From assembly GCA_035541455.1 (NCBI GenBank), contig DATKNH010000085.1, forward strand, positions 1-53,679: a stretch of 53,679 bases of DNA, read 5' to 3'. The position numbers and the translations under genes were made by a program. This stretch comes from Syntrophorhabdales bacterium (GTDB lineage: Bacteria > Desulfobacterota > Syntrophorhabdia > Syntrophorhabdales > WCHB1-27). How positions within the stretch are numbered: the stretch's first letter is position 1; each line of letters starts with the position of its first letter. Shown one piece after another: positions 15,872-25,293 of the stretch. The notes beneath the pieces are model-generated. The model saw nothing but the letters and a program-made list of their open reading frames with translations, did no database searches and was not told the origin of the DNA.

Positions 15872-16894
15872 TTAGTGGCTCTTCACATAGTCCATGCAGA
15901 ACTTTACTGCCTCATTGCCAGGCAAGCCTTTGGAGTTCAACTCTTTTATGTACTCCTCAAACATGGGCTTGAGCGCGGCCTTCCATTTTTCCTGTTCCTG
16001 TGCAGGCAGCACGATTACCTTTCCACCCTTTGAGATCAACAGGTCAGCTCCTTCCTTGTCCGCGTCGTCCCAGTTCTTGCCTGCCTTTTCTATCCATTCG
16101 GCATTGACCTGCTCGATAATTTTCTGATCGCCTGCAGGAATTGAATTCCATTTGTTCTTGTTCATGAAAATATAGGCGGCATTGACATGCGAGGCGCCGT
16201 AGTTTGTCGCGAAGCTCAAGACTTCGGCGAGCTTCCATCCCTTCATGACTTCCGTGGGGCCGACCACACCATTCACCACGCCTCTGGCCAGCGCATCGTA
16301 CGCGTCGCCCATGGGCATGCCCACGGGAGCGCCGCCGAGGTACTCGACTATTTTTGCGCTCGTGCCTGTTGAGCGTATCTTCAATCCCTTCACTTCCTCC
16401 AGCTTTGTTACCTCCTTCTTCGTATCGAGGAATTGCGGCCCGGCAGTGTAGAAGAACATGATTTTCACATCGTCATATTCCTTGGGCTTGAACTTGTTAT
16501 AGAACTCGTTGGTGAGACGGGTGCCCATCATCGCGCTCTTGTAGCCGTACGGAAGGTCGATCGTCTCGATGAGGGGGAAGCGTCCCTTGGTGTACCCTGC
16601 AAAGGTGTCTCCCAGGTCTGCGATGCCTTTTCTCACACTGTCAAAGACCTGGGTCGTGGGTGCCAGGATGCCGCCCGGGAAGAAGTCGATCTTGACTCTG
16701 CCGTTTGTTCTCTTTTCCACCTCTTTGCACCAGTCAGCCATGAGCATGGCAAAACGGTGTGTGGCGGGAAAGGTCGACTCAGAGAACTTGAGCGTAATAA
16801 CTTTCTGCTCTGCGGCGTAAGTGGACGTACCCGTCAGACCCACCAGAAGGGCAACACCGATCACCAGACAGAGTGCTACTATGGTTTTACTCAT
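15872..16894 (-). CDS. dctP: TRAP transporter periplasmic substrate-binding subunit
   Basis: A 340-residue DctP-family protein with a signal peptide (LIGVALLVGLTGTSTYA) and TRAP signature segments: FPATHRFAMLMADWCKEVEKR, FFPGGILAPTTQVFDSVRKG, and LKIRSTGTSAKIVEYLGGAPVG, in which the arginine normally binds the ligand carboxylate. It should therefore bind an organic acid of unknown identity. ATG at 16894 has GGAGG at seven bases; the GTG codon just before it is less likely. It begins the dctPQM operon. Confidence 0.95.
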   Translation of the reverse strand: MSKTIVALCLVIGVALLVGLTGTSTYAAEQKVITLKFSESTFPATHRFAMLMADWCKEVEKRTNGRVKIDFFPGGILAPTTQVFDSVRKGIADLGDTFAGYTKGRFPLIETIDLPYGYKSAMMGTRLTNEFYNKFKPKEYDDVKIMFFYTAGPQFLDTKKEVTKLEEVKGLKIRSTGTSAKIVEYLGGAPVGMPMGDAYDALARGVVNGVVGPTEVMKGWKLAEVLSFATNYGASHVNAAYIFMNKNKWNSIPAGDQKIIEQVNAEWIEKAGKNWDDADKEGADLLISKGGKVIVLPAQEQEKWKAALKPMFEEYIKELNSKGLPGNEAVKFCMDYVKSH

Positions 16895-17100
16895 CACAAC
16901 ACCTCCGCTTGTTTGAATTTACAATCTTGCGTCATTACCTGCTCACTGCTTGTCAGCCGGAAGGATAAGACCGGAGAAGGGTCATTCTGTCCGTGAGCCT
17001 TCCCATAGATGTACCCCAGCGGACCCCGGCTGTCAAGAGCATTGTGGGTCTACAGGTTCAACGTCCGGCAGGATGCAACGGCGCGTGGCTCTGGCAGTGA

Positions 17101-18984
17101 TCAGCGATTGCCGTTGAAGGGCGGTGTAAAGCGGCTGATCGATTCCTCCTGGTCCGGCGGCGCAAAGTCATCATTGGGATAGAAGGTGAGTGCCTTCGAC
17201 ATGAAGTCGATCCATATGGGCAAAGCTGCGATGGCGCCCGATTCCCTTCCTGCCAGATGCGTTTCCTTGTCGTAGCCGACCCACACGGCGCACAGCAGGT
17301 TTGGCGAAAAGCCTATGAACCACGCATCCCTGAAGTCATTGGTGGTCCCGGTCTTCCCTGCCAGATAATACGGCATGCGCGATGCCTTGGCAGCGGTTCC
17401 CTGCTTGATAACACCTTTCATCATGTCGACCAGCGTGAATGCTTCTTCGGGATTTACCACGGGTTCCGGATCGGCAGGCTGGTCAGAGTATATTTCCTCG
17501 TTGTCGACAGTGGAGATCGATTGTATCACTTTCGGCGGCAGGTAGGTGCCACCGCGCGCCACAGTAGCGTACGCCAGAGCCAGCTCCAGCGGTATCACCT
17601 CTGTTGAACCTAAGGCCAGCGACAGGTTCGGTTCAAAATTGGAGGACAGGTGGAGCCTCTTTGCCAGTTCGATGACATTCTGTACACCGATCTTATCCAG
17701 AAGCCTCACCGTGGCCGTGTTGAGCGAGAGCTCCAGAGCCTTTCGCATGGGTACGTCGCCATGGTATTCGTTATTGTAATTGTGAGGAGACCAGACCTGT
17801 TTTGTCCATGGATTGGTGAAGGAGACAGGCGCATCTCTCAGCATATAGGTGGGTTTCAGGCCTTCTTCAAGCGCGGCGAGATAAATGATAGGTTTGAATG
17901 AGGACCCGGGCTGTCGCTTCGCTTGCGTCATCCTGTTGTAGGGTGACGTTGCAAAATCCTTCCCTCCGATGAGTACTTTCACTTCTCCGGTCTTCACCTC
18001 GATGGCAACGAGCGCCATCTCCGGAAGCTCAGAGACGCGCGGGTGCCGCTCCCTGTAGGCGAGAAGCCCTTTTTCGATGGCTGCATTGGCGAACTCGGTC
18101 ATCTGCAGGCTGAGACTTGTTTTAACATTGAGTCCCTGCGTGTAAATCTCATCTTTGCTGGAGATGTGCTCTTCCATGACCTGTTTCACGTAATCGATGA
18201 AAAATCCGTTCTTGCGTGCGTAAATCCTGAAGGGGGCAAGTGCAAGAGGGGCCATGGCCGCTCTCACCTGGTCGTCCCTGCTGATGAAGCCCGCCTCATA
18301 CATTTTTCTCAGAACCAGGTTCCGCCTTTCCATCGCCTTGGGAATATTCTTGAAAGGGGACGAGCGGGATGGCGATTTGGTGAGCGAGGCGAGGGTCGCA
18401 GCCTCCTGAAGATTGAGGTCGCGGGCCTTTTTGTGAAAATAGGTGTAACTTGCAGCCTCGACCCCGTAGGCGCCTTCACCAAGATAGATGAGGTTGAGAT
18501 ACATGCTGAGTATTTCATCTTTTGAGTACGTGCGCTCTATATTAACGGCCAGTATGGCCTCTTCTATCTTCCGCTTGAAGCTCTTGGTCGGCGAGAGGAA
18601 AAGATTTCGGGCAAGCTGCTGGGTGATGGTGGAGGCTCCCTCCGAGAAGCTCTGCCGCATCACGTTTCGGTATGCCGCGCGGAAGATACCCCTGAAGTCG
18701 ATCCCTACGTGGTTATAAAAGCGTACGTCTTCTATGGCAATGAAGGCAAGCCGCAATTGCTTCGGCATCTCGCTCGTCGGAATGGGAATCCTCTTTTCCA
18801 CGAAAAGCTCAGCATAGAGCGTTCCGTCGTCCGCGTAGAGACGCGTAGCCGACTTGGGCTTGAAGGTTTCAAGCTGCTTGATGTCGGGAAGTTCAAGGTA
18901 ATTGACGAGGCTGTAAGAGAAGCCTGTGCCCAGCGCTGCAGGGATAAAGAAGAGGAGTACGGCGAACTTTATAATCCTTGACAT
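17101..18984 (-). CDS. mrcA: Penicillin-binding protein 1A (bifunctional peptidoglycan synthase)
   Basis: A 627-residue class A PBP: membrane anchor (residues about 5-27), glycosyltransferase domain GT51 with AIEDVRFYNHVGID and EGASTITQQLARNLFL, and a transpeptidase domain with the SxxK serine in PGSSFKPIIYLAAL, SLNTAT (SxN) and LAGKTGTTNDFRDAWFIG (KTG). It polymerises and crosslinks peptidoglycan. Lacking a long OB insert, it is shorter than the second class A PBP here. It is divergent from miaA with only 26 bases between starts, so their promoters must overlap. Confidence 0.93.
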   Translation of the reverse strand: MSRIIKFAVLLFFIPAALGTGFSYSLVNYLELPDIKQLETFKPKSATRLYADDGTLYAELFVEKRIPIPTSEMPKQLRLAFIAIEDVRFYNHVGIDFRGIFRAAYRNVMRQSFSEGASTITQQLARNLFLSPTKSFKRKIEEAILAVNIERTYSKDEILSMYLNLIYLGEGAYGVEAASYTYFHKKARDLNLQEAATLASLTKSPSRSSPFKNIPKAMERRNLVLRKMYEAGFISRDDQVRAAMAPLALAPFRIYARKNGFFIDYVKQVMEEHISSKDEIYTQGLNVKTSLSLQMTEFANAAIEKGLLAYRERHPRVSELPEMALVAIEVKTGEVKVLIGGKDFATSPYNRMTQAKRQPGSSFKPIIYLAALEEGLKPTYMLRDAPVSFTNPWTKQVWSPHNYNNEYHGDVPMRKALELSLNTATVRLLDKIGVQNVIELAKRLHLSSNFEPNLSLALGSTEVIPLELALAYATVARGGTYLPPKVIQSISTVDNEEIYSDQPADPEPVVNPEEAFTLVDMMKGVIKQGTAAKASRMPYYLAGKTGTTNDFRDAWFIGFSPNLLCAVWVGYDKETHLAGRESGAIAALPIWIDFMSKALTFYPNDDFAPPDQEESISRFTPPFNGNR

Positions 18985-19010
18985 GAAGCGCCATAGTATA
19001 GCTTATATGG

Positions 19011-19940
19011 GTGGTGGAGGCAACAAAACAGAAGGTCATCACCGTTGCCGGCCCTACGTGCACGGGCAAGTCGGAATGTGGCGTGTGGCTTGCGAAAGAG
19101 TTTGACGGGGAGATAGTGAACGCCGATTCAATGCAGGTCTACAAGTACTTTGACATCGGCAGTGCCAAACCCCCATCGGCGGTGAAGAAGGAAATCACCC
19201 ACCATCTTGTTGATATGGTGGAGCCTGAGGAGGACTTTAACGGCGCACTCTTCAGGGAGGCTGCTGACCGGGCAATCAATGACATCGGGTCAAGAAAGAA
19301 GATACCGATCGTTGTGGGAGGAACCGGCCTCTACCTGCGTATACTGCTGCACGGTCTATTTGCCGTCAAAGGAGATGCGTCGGTCAGGGAGAATCTGAGA
19401 CTGCGCTACCAGAGAGAGCCGGAAGCAATGTACGAGGAGCTTGCGCAGATCGACCCGTCGTATGCTGCAAAGATAAGCCCGAATGACAGGATCAGGGTTA
19501 TACGGGCTATTGAGATCTATTACAGCTCCGGTGTGAGTGTGTCCGAATGGCAGGAACGCCACGGCTTCAGGGAGCAGCGCTACGATGCATACAACATAGG
19601 ACTCGAACGGGAACGGGCCGAACTCTACGATAGTATCAACAGCCGGGTTGACAGCATGCTGCAGGCAGGCTGGGTGGACGAAGTCAGGAGGTTGCTGGAT
19701 GCCGGCTACTCAAGAAATCTAAAGCCTTTCCTGAGCATAGGGTATCGGGATATTCTACTTTACCTGGACGGCGCTCTCGGTTATGCTGAGATGGTCACAA
19801 AAATTAAACAAGAGACGCGTCATTACGCCAAGAGACAGATGACGTGGTTCTTTCGTGACAAGGGAATAAGCTGGTTCCGATATCCTGAAGACAGGGAAAA
19901 AATAAAGGCGGAGGTGAGACAATTTCTACAACAGAACTGA
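19011..19940 (+). CDS. miaA: tRNA dimethylallyltransferase
   Basis: A 309-residue enzyme that adds dimethylallyl to A37 of tRNAs reading UNN codons. Walker A VAGPTCTGKSECG, IVNADSMQVYKYFDIGSAKP and VVGGTGLYLRILLHGL are diagnostic, as is the late TRHYAKRQMTWFFRD. It starts on one of two tandem GTG codons (19011 or 19014). Its end overlaps the proposed scpB start by 19 bases, so the two are probably translated together. Confidence 0.95.
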   Translation: MVEATKQKVITVAGPTCTGKSECGVWLAKEFDGEIVNADSMQVYKYFDIGSAKPPSAVKKEITHHLVDMVEPEEDFNGALFREAADRAINDIGSRKKIPIVVGGTGLYLRILLHGLFAVKGDASVRENLRLRYQREPEAMYEELAQIDPSYAAKISPNDRIRVIRAIEIYYSSGVSVSEWQERHGFREQRYDAYNIGLERERAELYDSINSRVDSMLQAGWVDEVRRLLDAGYSRNLKPFLSIGYRDILLYLDGALGYAEMVTKIKQETRHYAKRQMTWFFRDKGISWFRYPEDREKIKAEVRQFLQQN

Positions 19941-20449
19941 AAAACATATTGGAAGCGATTCTCTTTTCTTCGGCAAAGCCGGTCACCGCCACCAAACTCC
20001 ACAAAGGCCTGGAGGAATACAAGCCTGAAGAGATAGAGGGCATGATGAAAGAGCTGATGGCAGAGTACAGGGAATCGGATCGACCTGTGGAAATAATAGA
20101 AGTGGCGGGCGGTTACCAGATGCGTACGAAGCTTGCCTATCGCGAGCAGGTCAGGCGATTCGTGAAAGAGCGGGAAACAGGCCTGACAAAGCCCATGCTC
20201 GAGACCCTGGCGATAATAGCCTACCGACAGCCCGTGGCAAAAAGAGATATTGACGGGCTTAGAGGGGTCGATTCAGCAAGGACTGTCAGACAACTGCTCG
20301 ATCGAAAGCTGATCGAGATCGCCGGGAGAAACGAAGAACTAGGCAAACCGATCATTTTCAAGACCACTCCTCGATTTCTCGAACTTTTCGGGCTTAAAGA
20401 TATCAGAGATTTGCCGACAATAAGAGAGATAGAGTCGTTAGATAAATAG
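19922..20449 (+). CDS. scpB: Segregation and condensation protein B, probable ATT start
   Basis: The 175-residue winged-helix protein partners SMC and ScpA in chromosome condensation. LKNILEAILFSSAKPVT, GGYQMRTKLAYREQV, LTKPMLETLAIIAYRQPV and a final FGLKDIRDLP are family blocks. The family normally begins just before the LEAILF helix. In this frame no ATG, GTG or TTG lies upstream of a TTG at 19949, which would cut the helix and has no ribosome site, whereas ATT at 19922 sits seven bases after GGAGG. I therefore propose ATT initiation, a rare start best known in infC. The pilT gene follows after 10 bases. Confidence 0.88.
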   Translation: MSTTELKNILEAILFSSAKPVTATKLHKGLEEYKPEEIEGMMKELMAEYRESDRPVEIIEVAGGYQMRTKLAYREQVRRFVKERETGLTKPMLETLAIIAYRQPVAKRDIDGLRGVDSARTVRQLLDRKLIEIAGRNEELGKPIIFKTTPRFLELFGLKDIRDLPTIREIESLDK

Positions 20450-20459
20450 GAGGGTCTGT

Positions 20460-21500
20460 ATGGACATTTCTGAGCTTCTTATTTTCGCCGTTGAAAACAA
20501 GGCCTCCGACGTTCACTTGAGCGCAGGAGAGCCGCCGATGGTGAGGATACACGGCGAAATACGGAAGGTCGAGGTCCCCCCGCTGGATGAAGAGGCCGTC
20601 CACAGGATGATTTACGACATCCTGAATGACGAACAGCGTAAGATTTTTGAGGAATTCCTCGAACTCGATTTTTCCCTCGCCCTTGGCGATTACGGAAGAT
20701 TCAGGGTAAATGTCTTCAAGCAGAACAGGGGAGACGCTGCTTCCTTCAGGCCGGTGCCGAACAAAATCCCGGGGTTTGACGAGCTGGGTCTGCCGAAAAC
20801 ACTGGTGAACATCGCGCGCCTTGAAAAGGGTCTCGTGCTTGTTACGGGTCCTACCGGCAGCGGTAAATCGACCACGCTGGCTGCAATGATAGACTTCATC
20901 AACAGCGAAATGAAAGGCCATATTATCACCATCGAGGACCCGATAGAGTTCGTGTACCGGTCAAAGTTTTGCCTTGTGAATCAGAGGGAACTCGGGCCGC
21001 ACACGAAGAGTTTTGCCAACGCACTGAGGGCAGCGCTTCGCGAGGATCCGGACGTGATACTTGTCGGCGAAATGAGAGACCTGGAAACCATCTCTCTTGC
21101 CCTCACGGCCGCGGAAACGGGGCACCTGGTGTTTGCAACATTGCACACGAGCGGTGCGCCAAAAACGATCGACAGGGTCATCGACGTGTTCCCGGCGGGA
21201 CAGCAGAACCAGGTGAGGGCAATGCTGTCGGAATCGATCCAGGCCATTATTACGCAGGCCCTCTTCAAGCGTCGGGATAATAAGGGACGGGTGGCTGCCT
21301 TTGAAATTATGCTGGCAACGCCTGCGATACGAAACCTGATACGGGAAAACAAGATTGCCCAGATGCCTTCAATCATGCAGACCAGCAAGGCTATGGGCAT
21401 GATAACCATGGAGGCTGCCGTTAAAGAATTGATGGCGCGTAACCTCGTAACGGCCGAAGAGGTGGCCTTCTACCTGCCGGCCCCGCTTCCCGGGAGGTGA
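20460..21500 (+). CDS. pilT: Type IV pilus retraction ATPase PilT
   Basis: A 346-residue hexameric secretion-type ATPase. The N-terminal domain (ASDVHLSAGEPPMVRIHG) is followed by Walker A TGPTGSGKSTTLAAM, the Asp box GHIITIEDPIEFVY, Walker B DPDVILVGEMRDLETI, the His box GHLVFATLHTSGA and the PilT-typical AIITQALFKRRD. It powers pilus retraction for twitching and DNA uptake. AGGAGG lies six bases before the ATG. No pilin or assembly genes are in the window; it sits in a housekeeping operon with miaA and scpB. Confidence 0.93.
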   Translation: MDISELLIFAVENKASDVHLSAGEPPMVRIHGEIRKVEVPPLDEEAVHRMIYDILNDEQRKIFEEFLELDFSLALGDYGRFRVNVFKQNRGDAASFRPVPNKIPGFDELGLPKTLVNIARLEKGLVLVTGPTGSGKSTTLAAMIDFINSEMKGHIITIEDPIEFVYRSKFCLVNQRELGPHTKSFANALRAALREDPDVILVGEMRDLETISLALTAAETGHLVFATLHTSGAPKTIDRVIDVFPAGQQNQVRAMLSESIQAIITQALFKRRDNKGRVAAFEIMLATPAIRNLIRENKIAQMPSIMQTSKAMGMITMEAAVKELMARNLVTAEEVAFYLPAPLPGR

Positions 21501-21504
21501 TAGC

Positions 21505-22638
21505 ATGGTGCCGCTGAAGAAGCTTCTCAAGCACATGACCGAGACCAACGCCTCAGACATCTACCTGACCGTCGGGCTGCCTCCTATGTTCAGGGTGGAA
21601 GGTACTGTCGACCGGTATGAGGGTGCAGAGGCGCTGACGCCGGAAGACACGCAGGAAGTGGCGTACAGCATCATGAACGAGCGGCAGAAGAGAAGATTTG
21701 AGGAAGAGTTCGAGATGGGGCTAGCCTTGTTCTATCCCGATCTCGGAAGGTTCCGGGTGAGCATCTTCAGGCAGATGGGCCACGTCGGAGTGATCCTCCG
21801 GCAGATTAAGATACAGATAAAAACCGTCGACGATCTTGGGCTGCCGCAGATTCTGAAAAAGATAGTGATGACGAAAAGGGGTCTTATCCTTGTGGTCGGT
21901 GCTACCGGAACAGGCAAATCGACAACGCTTGCCGCAATGCTCGATTATCGGAATGAGCACGAGAAGGGGCACATCATCACTGTGGAAGACCCGATAGAGT
22001 TTGTTCATCACCACAAGAAAAGCGTCATCACCCAGAGGGAGATCGGCTTCGACACCCTTTCTTTTGCGAACGCGCTGAAGTACACGATGCGACAGGCGCC
22101 GGACGTGATCCTCATCGGCGAAATACGGGACACTGAGACGATGGAAGCTGCAATAGGTTTTGCCGAAACCGGCCATTTATGCCTGGGGACTCTCCATGCA
22201 AACAACGCCAACCAGGCGTTGGAAAGGGTCATGAATTTCTTTACCGCAGAACGGTACGCACAGATTTTTATGCAGCTCTCTCTCACGCTGCGAGCCATCA
22301 TTTCGCAGCGTCTCATCCCCACCAAGGATGGCAAGCGGATCGCGGCCGTCGAGATCCTGCTCGACACTCCCCGCGTCAAAGATTTGATTGCTCAGCAGCA
22401 GGTGGCACAGCTGAAAGAAGCCATGCTGCTCGGTTATCACGAGGGTATGCAGACATTCGATCAGTCGATTTTTGATCTGTATAAGGCAGGCAAAATCGAT
22501 TACAAGCATGCCATAGGCTATGCGGACAGCCAGAATGACCTGCGCCTTAAAATAAAGACGAGCGAGGTCAAGAAGGATAAGGTTACTGAGCGGGTCCAGG
22601 AGAAGGGCCTGAAACTGGAGTGGGACGGGAAGTACTGA
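21505..22638 (+). CDS. pilU: PilT-family pilus ATPase, PilU-like
   Basis: A 377-residue paralogue of the preceding PilT. It shares NASDIYLTVGLPPMFRVEG, Walker A VGATGTGKSTTLAAML, GHIITVEDPIEFVHHHKKS, APDVILIGEIRDTETM and GHLCLGTLHANNANQALER. HHHKKSVITQREIGFDT and the longer C-terminal tail, which ends in a Lys/Glu-rich segment, resemble PilU, an accessory motor that supports PilT under load. It starts four bases after the pilT stop. PilU is a best fit rather than proven. Confidence 0.85.
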   Translation: MVPLKKLLKHMTETNASDIYLTVGLPPMFRVEGTVDRYEGAEALTPEDTQEVAYSIMNERQKRRFEEEFEMGLALFYPDLGRFRVSIFRQMGHVGVILRQIKIQIKTVDDLGLPQILKKIVMTKRGLILVVGATGTGKSTTLAAMLDYRNEHEKGHIITVEDPIEFVHHHKKSVITQREIGFDTLSFANALKYTMRQAPDVILIGEIRDTETMEAAIGFAETGHLCLGTLHANNANQALERVMNFFTAERYAQIFMQLSLTLRAIISQRLIPTKDGKRIAAVEILLDTPRVKDLIAQQQVAQLKEAMLLGYHEGMQTFDQSIFDLYKAGKIDYKHAIGYADSQNDLRLKIKTSEVKKDKVTERVQEKGLKLEWDGKY

Positions 22639-22711
22639 CGGGCTAAAGGCTAAAGGATAAAGGCTGTAGACGAAGCTCTTCTTTGTGCCGTTTGCCTCGA
22701 GCCCGGAGCCG

Positions 22712-23071
22712 CTATTTTATTAGTGCGTTCCAGATACGCGTGGCCTTTCCGTTTGCGTCCGTTGTCTCATCAAAATAAATCGAAAACGTGTGATTGCCCG
22801 GAAGAAGATCGCACGTCATGTTGAGTACCTGCTGCCATTCGTTGTCCACCAACGCCTCCGCGCTCCAACTTTTTAACAGAGACTTGCTCGAAAACACGTA
22901 GGATCCATTGGCCTGCAATTCACCCGTCTTGTCTGCATCGTCATAGAGCTGCGCAGTCACCCTGACCGGGTATTTAGTCTGATTGTTATAGGTGTAGGTG
23001 AATGCGTGAGCGTCACCAATGGCCGCAAATAAGAGTACGGTCAGAGCTGCAAGAACAATTGTTCGTCTCAT
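22712..23071 (-). CDS. Small secreted protein of unknown function
   Basis: A 119-residue protein with a clear signal peptide (RRTIVLAALTVLLFAAIGDAHA). The mature part is predicted mostly beta: FTYTYNNQTKYPVRVTAQLYDDA, then FSSKSLLKSWSAEALV and GNHTFSIYFDETTDA. The look is of a small beta-sandwich, and I do not recognise a named family. It converges with pilU and is separated from the next operon by an AT-rich inverted repeat. It appears monocistronic. Confidence 0.7.
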   Translation of the reverse strand: MRRTIVLAALTVLLFAAIGDAHAFTYTYNNQTKYPVRVTAQLYDDADKTGELQANGSYVFSSKSLLKSWSAEALVDNEWQQVLNMTCDLLPGNHTFSIYFDETTDANGKATRIWNALIK

Positions 23072-23130
23072 AAGACTCCGCCCTTCTCTTAGGGACTTGA
23101 AGGGGTGCCCGTCTGCGGCATCCCGATGGA

Positions 23131-23275
23131 CTCAAATCCGAATATCGAATATCTAAATCCTAAACAAATCCAAATATCAAATGTTAGAAACTGGAAAAAG
23201 AAACTAAGCGGGTTCGGAGTTTTGGTCATTCGATATTGTTTGGATATTAGAGATTAGGATTTGGAATTTGTCCCT
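23131..23275. repeat. AT-rich imperfect inverted repeat
   Basis: The left arm, rich in AATATC and AAATCC (about 23132-23180), and the right arm starting TTCGATATTG (about 23228-23270) are approximately complementary and separated by a short purine-rich loop. The sequence is far more AT-rich than its neighbours. It resembles intergenic MITE-like or boundary sequences; no coding potential is seen. Confidence 0.4.
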
Positions 23276-23285
23276 GTGATAGCTT

Positions 23286-24806
23286 CTACTCTCCCTCATA
23301 TGTCTTGATCTTTTCTGCGCCAACTCTCCACCTGGCCACATATGACGAAACGATTTGAAAGCCGAGGAGTAACACGACGAATATCATGCAGACCAGAGAG
23401 ATGGGGCGTGAGAAGAAAACGCCGAAGCTTCCACCCGACAGGCTGAGCGACTGGCGGAAGCTAGATTCCAGGATCGGGCTGAGCACATATGCCATTGCCA
23501 TGGGAGCGGGCTCAAAATCCATTTTCTTCATCAGGTAGCCTGCCAGCCCGAATATCACCATCAGGTAAATGTCAAAGACAGAATTATTCACCGTGTAAAC
23601 ACCGATGGCGCAAAAGAAAAGAATCAGTGGAAAGAGAATAGGGTAGGGCACTCTGAGTATCCTGACCCAGAGACCGATCAACGGGAGATTGAGGGCGAGC
23701 AGCATCACGTTGCCCACATACATGCTCATCGAAAGTCCCCAGAAAATATCCGGATGGTCGCGAAGGAGAAAAGGACCCGGCTGTATGCCGTGGATCAATA
23801 GACCGCCGTAGAGCACTGCCATAACGACATTGGGAGGTATACCGAGGGAGAGCAGGGGAATGAGGCACGATTGAGCTGCTGCATTGTTTGCGGATTCAGG
23901 GGCTGCCACACCCTCGATAACACCGGTACCGAACTGCTCCGGGTGTCTGGAGAAACGTTTTTCCAGCGCGTAGGAAACGAATGAACTGAGAATGGCGCCC
24001 CCGCCCGGAAGGATTCCCAGGAAAAATCCGACGATCGTCCCCCGCAGGATAGCCCATTTCGCCGCGAACCAATCTTTCGATGACGAGAGAAGGCCGGTGA
24101 TTTCCGTTTTGTAAATATCCCGTTTGATCTTTGTCTCTACATTGAGAAGTACCTCGGAAATGCCGAAGAGGCCCATCGTCACGGGCACAATGCCCACGCC
24201 GTCCATCAGCTCCTTGAAGCCGAACGTAAACCTGGGTTTTGCTGTGAAAGGATCGAGTCCCACCAGGCCTACGAGTAACCCCAGAAGTGCCATCATCAGG
24301 GCTTTAAACATGGAGCCCTGCGTAAGAAATGTAAGGATCACGAGACCCACGCACATGAGGGAGAAGTACTCGGGAGGACCGAACTTGAGCGCCGCCTTTG
24401 CGAGGGGATAGGCCAGGAACACAAGGCCGAAAATGGTAATAGTTCCGGCGATAAAAGATCCGACAGCCGAAACTCCCAGCGCAAGACCCGCTTTTCCTTT
24501 TCGGGCCATCTGGTAACCATCGAGGCAGGTGGTGACCGAAGAAGCCTCGCCTGGAATGTTTGCAAGAATCGCCGTGGTTGAGCCGCCGTACTGCGCTCCG
24601 TAGTAGATACCCGCAAGCATGATGATTGCGCCGACAGGACTGATATGGAATGTGATCGGCAGAAGCAGAGACATGGTGCCGACAGGACCGATGCCCGGCA
24701 GAACGCCGATAAGCGTACCGGTGAAAACGCCCGCGAAACAGTAAAGGAGGTTTATCGGCTGGACCGCGACGCTGAGCCCGTAGAAAATATAGTGCCAGAT
24801 CCCCAC
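23286..24806 (-). CDS. tctA: Tripartite tricarboxylate transporter, large permease
   Basis: A 506-residue TctA-family membrane protein with about a dozen helices. The hallmark [69 protein letters not shown] and [34 protein letters not shown] are all present. With TctB it forms the secondary transporter loaded by a TctC protein. It starts on GTG one base after the tctB stop and ends the tctCBA operon. Confidence 0.95.
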   Translation of the reverse strand: MGIWHYIFYGLSVAVQPINLLYCFAGVFTGTLIGVLPGIGPVGTMSLLLPITFHISPVGAIIMLAGIYYGAQYGGSTTAILANIPGEASSVTTCLDGYQMARKGKAGLALGVSAVGSFIAGTITIFGLVFLAYPLAKAALKFGPPEYFSLMCVGLVILTFLTQGSMFKALMMALLGLLVGLVGLDPFTAKPRFTFGFKELMDGVGIVPVTMGLFGISEVLLNVETKIKRDIYKTEITGLLSSSKDWFAAKWAILRGTIVGFFLGILPGGGAILSSFVSYALEKRFSRHPEQFGTGVIEGVAAPESANNAAAQSCLIPLLSLGIPPNVVMAVLYGGLLIHGIQPGPFLLRDHPDIFWGLSMSMYVGNVMLLALNLPLIGLWVRILRVPYPILFPLILFFCAIGVYTVNNSVFDIYLMVIFGLAGYLMKKMDFEPAPMAMAYVLSPILESSFRQSLSLSGGSFGVFFSRPISLVCMIFVVLLLGFQIVSSYVARWRVGAEKIKTYEGE

Positions 24807-24807
24807 G

Positions 24808-25278
24808 CTACTCTCCGAAGAAATACCAGAGCGAGCCCCTGGGGAGCGGCAGGTCGAACAGGGTTACGAAAAGAACGTAGGAGCACGCTACGGTCAGTAT
24901 AGAAACGGTAAGAGAGAGGCGTAATTTTTGACCTCCGGCAAACAGAAGGAGCGACATCATCAACATGAAGGTGGCCAGCGGGAACCCGAGGAAATTAAAG
25001 AGAGCTCCGTAAGCGCCAAGAAAGATAACGACCAGAAGCGCCTTCCCCCAGCCCGCCTGCTTAAATGCCTCTTTTTCCCGGTAGCCCTTGAGCGCCTGGG
25101 TCGCGCCGCGCAGGCAGAGGTACAAAGACATAAGCCCGAGCAAGGCGGCAACCGCAAAAGGGATAAAGCCAGGGCCCGGGCTTGCGCCGCTTCCCAGGCC
25201 GAGGCGAAATGCTTTGGTGCAGGCAACGGCGCTTACGATGACGAGGAAGACGCCGGAAAGAAGATTGTAGTTCCGCAT
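24808..25278 (-). CDS. tctB: Tripartite tricarboxylate transporter, small permease
   Basis: A 156-residue TctB-family protein with four hydrophobic helices. The early GSGASPGPGFIPFAVAALLG block is typical, as is the ending FDLPLPRGSLWYF. It is essential for the large permease in the family. It starts 15 bases after the tctC stop and abuts tctA, so all three are co-transcribed. Confidence 0.92.
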   Translation of the reverse strand: MRNYNLLSGVFLVIVSAVACTKAFRLGLGSGASPGPGFIPFAVAALLGLMSLYLCLRGATQALKGYREKEAFKQAGWGKALLVVIFLGAYGALFNFLGFPLATFMLMMSLLLFAGGQKLRLSLTVSILTVACSYVLFVTLFDLPLPRGSLWYFFGE

Positions 25279-25293
25279 ATCATTTTAGAGGGG

